From the NCBI GenBank assembly GCA_036266975.1, contig DATAWZ010000114.1, forward strand, positions 1 through 20,315: DNA of 20,315 nt. The letters run 5' to 3'. The stretch is from DATAWZ01 sp036266975. GTDB lineage: Bacteria; Actinomycetota; Thermoleophilia; Solirubrobacterales; Solirubrobacteraceae. Under the pieces are notes generated by a model. It saw only the letters and a list, made by a program, of their open reading frames with translations. It was not told the DNA's origin and did not search any database. Shown here piece after piece: positions 7,662 through 14,281 of the stretch (positions are counted from its first letter, which is position 1; every line of letters starts with the position of its first letter). Position numbers and translations under genes: made by a program.

Positions 7662-8276
7662 TCAGCTCGCCGCGAGGAGCTTTGCCTTCTGCGCGGCGAG
7701 CTCATCGTCGGTGAGAGCACCGCGATCACGCAGGTCGGCGAGCCTGGTCAGCAGTTCGGTGACCTCGATCGCCGGCGGCGCGCTCGGTGCCGGCGCGAAC
7801 CCGAGCGCCTGGCGGGTCTCCGCCGACGCGATGATCGTCGGCCCGTGCGAGCCCGCTGACCGGCGCTCGTCGTGATCCCTCCACCGTGCTTTGGTGGCCG
7901 CGACGTCGATCGCCACCCGGTCATGGTCGGCCGGATCGAACAGGACGACGACCACCGTTGCGTCGTGCAGCGCGAAGCGGCCGGAGAAGTCGCCGTCTGA
8001 CGCCCTGACCAGCGCCTCGAACTCCGGCTCGCCGTCGGGCCGGACAGAGAGCCGGCATCGGTCCGCCGACAGAGACGCGCGCTCTTCGACGTAGTTACCG
8101 GTGCCGTGCGGGCCGGTCTCGCTCTTCCAGCTCAGCGATCTGCCCTGCTCGATCGCGAACGCGGTCGCGAGCGCCGTGCGCGCGTTGCCGTCACGCAGCG
8201 TCTGCTCCAAGGACTCGATCCCAACATCGCCCCTCCTCCCGGCCCCCGCCGGTCGCCGTGTCCCTGCCCCTGCCAC
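7662..8276 (-). CDS. SHOCT-domain protein of unknown function
   Basis: About 204 residues. The last 35 residues, from IEVTELLTRLADLRDRGALT to EELAAQKAKLL-like DDELAAQKAKLLAAS, are a textbook SHOCT (short C-terminal) domain: two amphipathic helices joined by a G-x-L/I-[ST]-x-x-E/D-[FL] turn, found at the ends of many bacterial membrane or oligomeric proteins and thought to mediate oligomerisation. The preceding residues 20-150 (GNYVEERASLSADRCRLSV, GRFALHDATVVVVLFDPADH) look like a beta-rich soluble domain that I do not recognise. The start is uncertain. GTG 8276 gives the shortest reasonable N-terminus with an ordinary start codon. A strong GGGAGGAGGGG lies at 8247-8237 on this strand, but the nearest in-frame start downstream of it is TTG 8210, about 25 bases away. 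An upstream frameshift or recent 5' change is possible. Confidence 0.65.
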   Translation of the reverse strand: MAGAGTRRPAGAGRRGDVGIESLEQTLRDGNARTALATAFAIEQGRSLSWKSETGPHGTGNYVEERASLSADRCRLSVRPDGEPEFEALVRASDGDFSGRFALHDATVVVVLFDPADHDRVAIDVAATKARWRDHDERRSAGSHGPTIIASAETRQALGFAPAPSAPPAIEVTELLTRLADLRDRGALTDDELAAQKAKLLAAS

Positions 8277-8393
8277 ACGACCTGTAGCCAGTGGACGTCT
8301 CCACGCTGGTGTTCGAGATCTCCGTGCCTCCTCGGAGTCGCTCGTGTTCGTCTGGCGCCGCTGAAGTGGCTGGACGGGTGGGATTCTGCGCAC

Positions 8394-8579
8394 GTGGCGC
8401 CCGAGCGCCCGGCTGATCCCGCAGCTGGCCGCGGCCAGTCCTTCGTCTACGTACAGATGCTGCGCGCCGTCGTATGCCCCTATGCGCTGTTCCTCATCTT
8501 CGGCGTGGTGTCGTATCGCGTTCTGGGGCTATTTCCGCCGGGACGGACGGCCGACCGCGAGCCGAGAGGAGGAGGCTGA
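8394..8579 (+). CDS. Doubtful small single-pass membrane ORF
   Basis: A 61-codon frame (GTG 8394) contains a convincing hydrophobic helix, VVCPYALFLIFGVVSYRVLGL, preceded by a basic residue and followed by a charged tail (PPGRTADREPRGGG). An internal ATG at 8457 would give a 40-residue single-helix peptide. There is no good ribosome binding site, and the region before the helix has the composition of non-coding DNA. It could be a real small membrane protein, the tail of a degraded gene, or chance. The stop is 92 bp upstream of the PqqD-like gene. Confidence 0.22.
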   Translation: MAPERPADPAAGRGQSFVYVQMLRAVVCPYALFLIFGVVSYRVLGLFPPGRTADREPRGGG

Positions 8580-8658
8580 GGTCGAACCGAGCACGGTCGG
8601 CGCCGGCACCGAGGCGGTCGCGGTTGACGGCGGAGTGGCTCCCTGACCGCGACAAATG

Positions 8659-8671
8659 TAAGACTTCCCCC
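8659..8671 (+). promoter_or_regulatory. Probable leaderless -10 element of the PqqD/kinase/glycosyltransferase operon
   Basis: TAAGAC (8659-8664) is followed by exactly seven bases and then ATG 8672. There is no Shine-Dalgarno sequence in the gap (TTCCCCC). This places the expected transcription start at the start codon, the arrangement of leaderless actinobacterial genes. A TTGACG at 8624-8629 is too far away (29-base spacer) to be a normal -35. The same spacing occurs at the sigma-factor gene (19749-19761). Confidence 0.5.
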
Positions 8672-9091
8672 ATGAGCCGGGCCCTGCGTGGCAATACGCC
8701 GACGGTCGTGCACGAGACGATCGACGGCGAGACGATCCTCATCCACATGGGGACGGGCGTCTATTACAGCCTCGAGGGAACAGGCTCTGAGCTGTGGTCG
8801 CTGCTCGAGCCGGGCGTGCACGAACGCGACCTGCTCGATCACGCGCTCGTGCGCTGGGAGGGTGACCGCGGGCAGATTGAGGACGCCATCAACGCGCTCA
8901 TCATCGAACTAATGGGGGAGGACCTGATCGTCGTGGGGGACAACGCCGCAACGCCGTTGCCACCGCCGGGGCGCGTGCCGTTCGCGCCACCGCAGCTGGC
9001 CAAGTTCACGGACATGCAGGAGTTCATGCTCGTCGACCCCCTGCATGACGTGGACGTCGCCGCCGGCTGGCCGCATGTCAACCCCGTCTGA
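8672..9091 (+). CDS. PqqD-like (RRE-fold) protein with a C-terminal peptide-like tail
   Basis: 139 residues. Residues 1-85 match the PqqD/RiPP-recognition fold: an N-terminal strand region around VVHETIDGETILIHMGTGVY, then YYSLEGTGSELWSLLEPG and a helix-rich second half (DLLDHALVRW to INALIIELMGEDLIVV). PqqD-type proteins bind leader peptides and present them to modifying enzymes. Residues 86-139 are not part of that fold: a proline-rich linker, then KFTDMQEFMLVDPLHDVD and AAGWPH at the end. This tail could be a docking segment or a fused substrate. It contains one threonine, no serine and no cysteine. The ATG is placed by the leaderless -10 element. The stop lies 17 bp inside the next gene, which indicates coupled expression with the HprK-like kinase. 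This is the first gene of a six-gene operon. Confidence 0.8.
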   Translation: MSRALRGNTPTVVHETIDGETILIHMGTGVYYSLEGTGSELWSLLEPGVHERDLLDHALVRWEGDRGQIEDAINALIIELMGEDLIVVGDNAATPLPPPGRVPFAPPQLAKFTDMQEFMLVDPLHDVDVAAGWPHVNPV

Positions 9092-10100
9092 GGACGACCT
9101 GCGGGCGCTCGCCCGCCGCCTCGCCGAGGAAGCGCGCCACGCCGGCCCGGCGGTCGAGCACGTGCGCCGGTTCGGCGACGCGCGCCTGCGCCTCTGCGTG
9201 ACCGGGCGGGCGTTGGCCGACCTGCTCGAGGCCCTCGGAGGGCGTCCCACGCAGGCCCCGCCCGACGGATGCATCCGGCTGTGGGAGCGCCCGCCGGGGG
9301 CGCCGCCCGTGCCGTGGCGCGAGCACGACCTCGGCCCGCGCGGGCTCGTGCGGCGCCCGGGCGCGCCCGGCGAGACCCACGCCGCGGTCAACGAGCCGCA
9401 CGCGCTCACCTTGGTCGACGTCCCGGCGCGGGAGGTCCTGTGGCGTTCGGAGGCGGCGGCCGAGCTGCCGTGGTGGGAGCGCGCCGCCCCTCTGCGTCCG
9501 GCGCTGTTCTGGGCGCTGGCCGGGCCCGGCCGGGGCCTGGTCCATGCCGGCGCGGTCGGGGACGAGCGTGGGGCGGTGCTGCTCGCGGGCCCTGGCGGCT
9601 CGGGCAAGACGACGGTCGCGCTGGCGGCGGCAGCGGACGGGATGCGCTACGTGGCCGACGACTACCTACTGATCGAGGCCGGCCCGCCCGCCCGGGCGGT
9701 CAACCTGTTCACGACGGCCAAGCTCGACGCCGGGCACCTCGCGCGCTTTCCCGCGCTCGCACGCCGCGCCCGGCGCTCGGCCGATCCCGTGGACGGGGAG
9801 AAGTACGTGCTGCCCATGCCTCAGGACGCGCTCGCGACCGAGCTGGTCGTGCGGGCGGTCGCCGTCCCGCAGATCGCCGGGCCGCGCACGGCGGTGCGCT
9901 CGATCTCGGGTGCCGCGGCGCTGCTCGCGCTCGCGCCGAGCACGGCGATGCAGATGCCCTACGACGGCGGCGCGGTGCTCGCGACGCTCGCCTCGGTGGT
10001 GCGTGGCCTTCCGTGCTTCGCGCTCGAGGTCGGTGAGGACCCGGCCGACCTCGCGCCCGCGGTCGACGAGATGCTCGAGCGGACGGCGGTGCCGGTGTGA
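9075..10100 (+). CDS. HPr kinase-like (HprK-related) protein
   Basis: 341 residues. A P-loop GPGGSGKTT (residues 172-180, Lys178) is followed by YVADDYLLIE with D195-D196. That pairing of a Walker A with an acidic 'ADD' strand is characteristic of the HPr kinase/phosphorylase C-terminal domain and its relatives. The N-terminal 160 residues (beta-rich, VDVPAREVLWRS, ending PALFWALAGPGRGLVHAGAV) match the N-terminal region seen in HprK-related proteins of peptide-modification loci, not true HprK. No HPr or PTS gene is near, so a role in carbon control is unlikely. Lasso-peptide kinases of this family phosphorylate a C-terminal serine of the precursor. The target here is unknown. ATG 9075 is chosen; ATG 9045 in the same frame is possible. 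The stop overlaps the next start (GTGA). Confidence 0.8.
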   Translation: MSTPSEDDLRALARRLAEEARHAGPAVEHVRRFGDARLRLCVTGRALADLLEALGGRPTQAPPDGCIRLWERPPGAPPVPWREHDLGPRGLVRRPGAPGETHAAVNEPHALTLVDVPAREVLWRSEAAAELPWWERAAPLRPALFWALAGPGRGLVHAGAVGDERGAVLLAGPGGSGKTTVALAAAADGMRYVADDYLLIEAGPPARAVNLFTTAKLDAGHLARFPALARRARRSADPVDGEKYVLPMPQDALATELVVRAVAVPQIAGPRTAVRSISGAAALLALAPSTAMQMPYDGGAVLATLASVVRGLPCFALEVGEDPADLAPAVDEMLERTAVPV

Positions 10101-10777
10101 CCGAGACGCCGCTCGTCTCGGTGGTCGTCCCCGTGTTCAACGGGGAGCGCTTCCTGGCGGAGGCGCTGGAGAGCGCGCTTGCCCAGGACCACCCCGCGTT
10201 CGAGGTGATCGTCGTCGACGACGGGTCCACCGACGGCACCGCGCGCGTGGCCGAGGGGTTCCCCGTGCGCCTGCTGAGCGAGCCACACCGCGGCGTATCC
10301 GCCGCGCGCAACGCCGGCGTGAAGGCGGCGCGCGGGGAGCTGTTCACGATCCACGACGGCGACGACCGCTGGCCGCCCGACCGGCTCTCGCGGCAGGTCG
10401 CGCACCTGCGCGAGCATCCCGACGACGGCATTGTGTTCGGGCTCACCGAGGTGTTCCTCACGCCGGGTGAGCCCCGGCCGCGGCACTGGCCGCGCTACGC
10501 CGACGGCGAGGCGGTGCCCGGGCACGCCGGTACGATGCTCGCCCGCCGGGAGGTGTTCGAGCTGATCGGTGGGTTCGACGAGTCGCTGTGGCTGTGCGAG
10601 GACATCGACTGGCTCGCGCGGGCCAAGGACGCCGGCGTGCGCTCCGGGACCGTCGAGCACGTGGTGCTCCACTATCGCATCCACGCCAACAACAGCTCCC
10701 GCAACGGCGGCGCCAACACCTCGGTCCTCCTTGACGTGATCCGGCGTTCAGTGCGACGCCAGCGTGCCGATGGCTGA
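10097..10777 (+). CDS. GT2 family glycosyltransferase (first of three in tandem)
   Basis: 226 residues, a single GT-A domain. It begins LVSVVVPVFNGERFLAEALE, continues IVVDDGSTDGTA (D41-D42, nucleotide binding) and HRGVSAARNAGVKAARGE, and has the metal-binding DxD in HDGDDRW (D87, D89). A conserved late motif GGFDESLWLCEDIDWLARA supplies the acidic 'ED' residues typical of the catalytic base of inverting GT2 enzymes. It ends with YRIHANNSSR. The lack of membrane helices suggests a cytoplasmic enzyme using a nucleotide-sugar. GTG 10097 overlaps the kinase stop. The stop TGA lies inside the next gene (8-bp overlap). All GT2 motifs are intact, so this copy should be active. Confidence 0.9.
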   Translation: MTETPLVSVVVPVFNGERFLAEALESALAQDHPAFEVIVVDDGSTDGTARVAEGFPVRLLSEPHRGVSAARNAGVKAARGELFTIHDGDDRWPPDRLSRQVAHLREHPDDGIVFGLTEVFLTPGEPRPRHWPRYADGEAVPGHAGTMLARREVFELIGGFDESLWLCEDIDWLARAKDAGVRSGTVEHVVLHYRIHANNSSRNGGANTSVLLDVIRRSVRRQRADG

Positions 10778-11444
10778 CGTATCGGTGGTGATCCCCGTGT
10801 TCGACGGCGAGCGCTTCCTCGGCGACGCGCTCGCGGCGGTCGCCGCGCAGACGCACCCGGCGTGCGAGACGGTCGTCGTCCTCGACGGCCCGGCCGAGGG
10901 CTGCGCGGGGATCGCGACGGCGGCCGGCGCGCGGGTCCTCGCACGGTCCGCGCGCGGCGGCGTGGCCGCCGCCCGCAACGCCGGCGTCGCGGTGGCCCGA
11001 GGCGAGCTGATCGCCTTTCTGGACCAGGACGACCTCTGGCATCCGGACAAGCTCGCGCGCCAGGTGCGGCGGATGGCAGCGCTCCCGCCGGTCGACATCG
11101 TGCGGTGCGCGAAGCGGATCGTGCTCGCGCCCGGCGCGGCGGCGCCCGGATGGTTGCCGCTCGGATGGGAGCGAGCGCAAATGCCGGCCTACGGGCCGAG
11201 CGCGTGGCTCGTGCGGCGCCCCGCGCTGGAGCGCGTCGGGCCGTTCGATGAGGAGCTCGAGGTCTCCTCGGATGCGGACTGGCTCGCGCGCGCGGCGGAC
11301 CTCGGGCTGTGCTCGGCGACCCTGCCCGACGTCCTGGTGAACTGGCGGATTCACGACCGCAACGCCTCTCATGACCAGGCGGCGATGGATCGCGAAAAGC
11401 TCGCGGTGCTGCGCCGCAGCGTGGCCCGCAAACGCTGTGCCTGA
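10770..11444 (+). CDS. GT2 family glycosyltransferase (second of three), altered first motif
   Basis: 224 residues and clearly paralogous to its neighbours (DVSVVIPVFDGERFLGDALA, GGVAAARNAGVAVARGE). The DxD is LDQDD (D85, D87) and the late acidic motif is SSDADWLARAADLGL. It ends with WRIHDRNASH. The usual 'VDDGSTDGT' nucleotide-binding loop is changed to VLDGPAEGCA: only one aspartate remains and the loop is shortened. This suggests a different donor specificity or relaxed function rather than loss, because every other motif is kept. ATG 10770 is preferred over GTG 10764. The gene overlaps the upstream stop by 8 bp, and its own stop overlaps the next start by 8 bp. Confidence 0.87.
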   Translation: MADVSVVIPVFDGERFLGDALAAVAAQTHPACETVVVLDGPAEGCAGIATAAGARVLARSARGGVAAARNAGVAVARGELIAFLDQDDLWHPDKLARQVRRMAALPPVDIVRCAKRIVLAPGAAAPGWLPLGWERAQMPAYGPSAWLVRRPALERVGPFDEELEVSSDADWLARAADLGLCSATLPDVLVNWRIHDRNASHDQAAMDREKLAVLRRSVARKRCA

Positions 11445-12105
11445 GGTCGGCGTCGCGATCGCGGTCCGTGACGGCGAGCGCTGGCTCGGCGCCGCGCTCG
11501 ACAGCGTGCTCGCCCAGACCCTGCCGGCGACCGACGTCGTGGTCATCGACGACGGCTCGCGCGACGGCAGTGCGGCGCTCGCCGAACGCTACGCGCCGCT
11601 CGTGCGCGTGGAGCGGATGGCGCCCTCGGGGATCGGGGCGGCCCGCAGCCGGGCCTTCGCGCTGGTCCGCGGCGAGCTGATCGCCGCGCTGGACGCCGAC
11701 GACCTGCTCACGCCGCGCAGCCTGTCGGCGCGGGTCGCCTCGGTCGCGGCGTCCGCGCAGCCGGAGATGGTCTTCGGGCACGTTCGCCGCTTTTGCGAGC
11801 TCGGCGCGGAGGGCGAGCCGGTGGCACTCGACGACGCGCGACCCGCCCACCTGCCCGGAGCGGTGCTCATCACCCGCAGCGCGTACGAGCGGATCGGGCC
11901 GTTCGCGACCGGCGTGAAGGTGGCCGAGGGCCTGGACTGGCTGTTGCGCGCCCGCGAGCTGCGCGTCCGCGAGGAGACGGTGCCCGAGCAGGTGCTCTGG
12001 CGCCGCGTGCACGGCGAGAACAACTCGCTCGCCCAGCGCGCGGCGCTCGGCGAATTCCCGCGCGCGCTGAAGGCCTCGCTCGACCGCCGCCGCGGGCGGT
12101 CATGA
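11437..12105 (+). CDS. GT2 family glycosyltransferase (third of three)
   Basis: 222 residues, starting at GTG 11437 inside the end of the preceding gene. Motifs: VGVAIAVRDGERWLGAALDS at the N-terminus, VVVIDDGSRDGSA for nucleotide binding, GIGAARSRAFALVRGE, and the DxD in LDADD (D86, D88). The late acidic motif is weaker (KVAEGLDWLLRA), and the protein ends WRRVHGENNSLAQ, the same 'R.H..N.S' tail as its two paralogues. The three genes appear to have arisen by tandem duplication and divergence. Together they could build a short oligosaccharide or act on different acceptor sites. The stop overlaps the start of the nucleotidyltransferase gene as ATGA. Confidence 0.87.
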   Translation: MPEVGVAIAVRDGERWLGAALDSVLAQTLPATDVVVIDDGSRDGSAALAERYAPLVRVERMAPSGIGAARSRAFALVRGELIAALDADDLLTPRSLSARVASVAASAQPEMVFGHVRRFCELGAEGEPVALDDARPAHLPGAVLITRSAYERIGPFATGVKVAEGLDWLLRARELRVREETVPEQVLWRRVHGENNSLAQRAALGEFPRALKASLDRRRGRS

Positions 12106-14120
12106 GGAAAGCGGAGGGGCCCGGCGCGCCGGCCTTCGCCCGGCCGCGCCACCCTCCGAGCGCCGCCCGCCGTGACGCGTGGCTGACCCCCGAGCAGGAG
12201 CTGCTGCTCAACGCCGCGCTGCTCCCCGACGAGCGCGCGCTGGCGGCCTGGCGCCGGCTGCGCCCGGCAATGCACCCCGACCGGCTCGACGGGCCCGTCC
12301 AGGCCGTCCTTCCCCAGCTGCACCGCAACCTGCTCGCGCTCGGGGTGCAGGACGAGCTGATGCCGCTGCTGAAGGGCGTGCACCGCTACGTCTGGGCGCA
12401 GAACCAGCTCCTGTTCGCCGCCACCACGCCCGCGCTCGCCGCGCTCGGGGCGTCGGACATCCCGACCTTGCTGCTCAAGGGCGCCGCGCACGTCGCCGGC
12501 GACCGGGTCGACGCCGGCATGCGCCCGATGAACGACCTCGACGTGCTCGTGCCGACCGAGAGCGCGCCCGCGGCGATCGACGTGCTCGCCGGGGCCGGGT
12601 TCGTGCCGGTCGCCGATCGCGAGCCGTGGTACGTCGCGCGCTTCGCGCCGCGCTGCATCCCCAGCCACGGCTTCCGCGACGGGAACGACCGCCAGCTCGA
12701 CCTGCACTGGCACGCCCTGCACACCTCCTGCCAGCCCGGCGCCGACGAGGACTTCTGGGCCGCGGCGCGGCCCGTGTCGCTGCGCGGCGTGGCCACCCGA
12801 GCGATGTGCGCGAGCGACGAGCTGCTGCACGCCATCCTGCACGGGCTGCGCTGGAACGACCTGCCCACGTACCGCTGGGTGCTCGACGCCGCGCTGATCG
12901 TCCGCTCGGGAGGGGTCGAGTTCGACCGCGTGGTCGCGCAGGCCCGCCGGCGACGGGTCGCGCTGCCGCTGCGCACGGGGCTGCGGGTGCTCGAGCGGGT
13001 CGCGGGCCTGGAGGTCCCGCGCAGCGCGCTGCGGGCGCTGGCCCGCCCGGCCCCGCTCCAGCGGATCGAGCTCGCCGCGGAGATGACCCGCCCGCGCGAC
13101 CGCGGCGCGCTCGGGTGGGCGGTGCTCTACCAGCAGCAGGCCGCGCGCCGCGAGCTCCCGCTCGGCGTGCGCGCGACCCCGCTGGGCCACGCGCGCGTCC
13201 TGCGCCAGCGCCGCGGCAGGCCCGCCGCGGCGCTCGAGGCCGCGCTGGACGGCCCGGCCGGGGGGGCGGCGCAGGCCGACCTCGACCTCGCCGACAGCGA
13301 GGTCGTCCACCGCCACGTCATCGACGGCCTGTGGCGGCCGGACGGTGAGGCGCGCGGGAGCTGGATGGCTGGCGCGCAGGCGCGCCTGCGCCTGCGCGCC
13401 GACGACCGCGCTCGGCTGCTGCGGGTGTGGGCCGGCCCGCCGCTGCGCCCGGCGGGCGCCACCCTGCAGGTGTCGGTGCAAGGGCGCCCGCTGGCGCCGA
13501 TGACGCTGCACCCGGGGCGCCACGCGCTCGACGGCGAGGGCGCGGTGGTGCCGGCCGACGTTCTCAACGGACGCGAGGAGGTCCAGGTGGCCCTGCGGAC
13601 CCGCGCCGTGGCCGCCCCTACGCGGCTGGGGCTCAGCGACGACGATCGCCGTCTGGGCTTCCTGCTGCGGCGGGTGAGCCTCGCGCCGGCGGCCGCCTGC
13701 CCGCCGGACGCGGAGTTCGCGCTCGGCGCCGGGAGCGGGGATGAGCCGTGGCTCGCCGGGGGTTTCAGCGATGCCCACGACGGCGGACGCTGGACCGTCG
13801 GCCCGAGCGCGGGCGTGCTGCTCGACCTCGGCGTCCCCCTCGCCGGACGGGAGCTGTGGTTTGAGTCCGGGCCGGTGGTGCCCGAGCTCCCGCGCCTCGC
13901 GGTCGCCGTGCTGATCAACGGGGTCGAGGTGGCGACGCTGCGGCGTGACACCGACCTCGTGCGAACGGTCGTCACGGTCCCGCCGGCCGTGGCGGCGGCG
14001 GGCGGCACGCAGGTGCACCTGGGCTGGCGGATCAGGCGGCCGCGCTCGCCCCGCTCACTGGGACTGTCGGAGGACCCCCGTCCCCTGGGGCTGTTCCTCC
14101 GACGGGTGGGCGTGACCTAG
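12102..14120 (+). CDS. NTP_transf_5-family nucleotidyltransferase with two C-terminal beta modules
   Basis: 672 residues. Residues 15-370 match the uncharacterised nucleotidyltransferase family NTP_transf_5: TPEQELLLNAALL at the start, LLLKGAAHV (K126), and the metal-binding pair in RPMNDLDVLVP (D145, D147), followed by LDLHWHALH and LHAILHGLRWNDLPTYRW. One member, PsmN of the pseudomycoidin lasso-peptide cluster, was reported to add hexoses to a phosphorylated peptide. Residues 400-672 are an extra beta-rich region ending in two related motifs, LGLSDDDRRLGFLLRRV (about 509) and LGLSEDPRPLGLFLRRV (about 653). These resemble tails of surface-polysaccharide enzymes and suggest two carbohydrate-binding-like sandwiches. 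The usual family length is about 350-400, so the C-terminal half is an addition. It is last in the operon; its TAG stop forms the tip of the 14117-14281 palindrome. Confidence 0.8.
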   Translation: MRKAEGPGAPAFARPRHPPSAARRDAWLTPEQELLLNAALLPDERALAAWRRLRPAMHPDRLDGPVQAVLPQLHRNLLALGVQDELMPLLKGVHRYVWAQNQLLFAATTPALAALGASDIPTLLLKGAAHVAGDRVDAGMRPMNDLDVLVPTESAPAAIDVLAGAGFVPVADREPWYVARFAPRCIPSHGFRDGNDRQLDLHWHALHTSCQPGADEDFWAAARPVSLRGVATRAMCASDELLHAILHGLRWNDLPTYRWVLDAALIVRSGGVEFDRVVAQARRRRVALPLRTGLRVLERVAGLEVPRSALRALARPAPLQRIELAAEMTRPRDRGALGWAVLYQQQAARRELPLGVRATPLGHARVLRQRRGRPAAALEAALDGPAGGAAQADLDLADSEVVHRHVIDGLWRPDGEARGSWMAGAQARLRLRADDRARLLRVWAGPPLRPAGATLQVSVQGRPLAPMTLHPGRHALDGEGAVVPADVLNGREEVQVALRTRAVAAPTRLGLSDDDRRLGFLLRRVSLAPAAACPPDAEFALGAGSGDEPWLAGGFSDAHDGGRWTVGPSAGVLLDLGVPLAGRELWFESGPVVPELPRLAVAVLINGVEVATLRRDTDLVRTVVTVPPAVAAAGGTQVHLGWRIRRPRSPRSLGLSEDPRPLGLFLRRVGVT

Positions 14121-14281
14121 TGGCACCTCCTGTAAATCCGCTCCCGCTTCGCGGCTGCAAATCTTCGCCTGGCGGCGTCCTCGGGAGCCGGAATAGCGCT
14201 GCTATTCCGGCTCCCTGCGTCCTGGCCGTGCTCGATTTTCGCTCGCGAATCGACGACCGGATTTACCGGAGGCACCACTAG
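14117..14281. repeat. 165-bp near-palindromic element filling a convergent intergenic space
   Basis: The element is symmetric about 14199. The inner arms 14183-14197 and 14201-14215 (GGGAGCCGGAATAGC and its exact complement) form a perfect 15-bp stem with a 3-base loop. The outer arms pair at 21 of 24 positions: left CTAGTGGCACCTCCTGTAAA, right the complement of CTAGTGGTGCCTCCGGTAAA, both continuing TCCG. The middle of the arms pairs partly, with short shifts (TTCGCG, AAATC). The tips supply the stop codons of both convergent genes (TAG 14118-14120 plus; CTA 14278-14280, TAG on the minus strand). It can act as a bidirectional transcription terminator. The terminal inverted repeats also look like those of a non-autonomous mobile repeat. 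Confidence 0.85.

Noticed and set aside
8106..8456. Longer plus-strand frame leading into the small membrane ORF
   Set aside because: Antisense to the SHOCT gene, and its composition is non-coding until the hydrophobic helix.
11589..14018. 809-codon minus-strand open frame opposite the nucleotidyltransferase and third GT2
   Set aside because: Antisense shadow produced by GC-rich codons; composition is dominated by R, A, H and Q and shows no recognisable fold, while the plus strand has clear families throughout.
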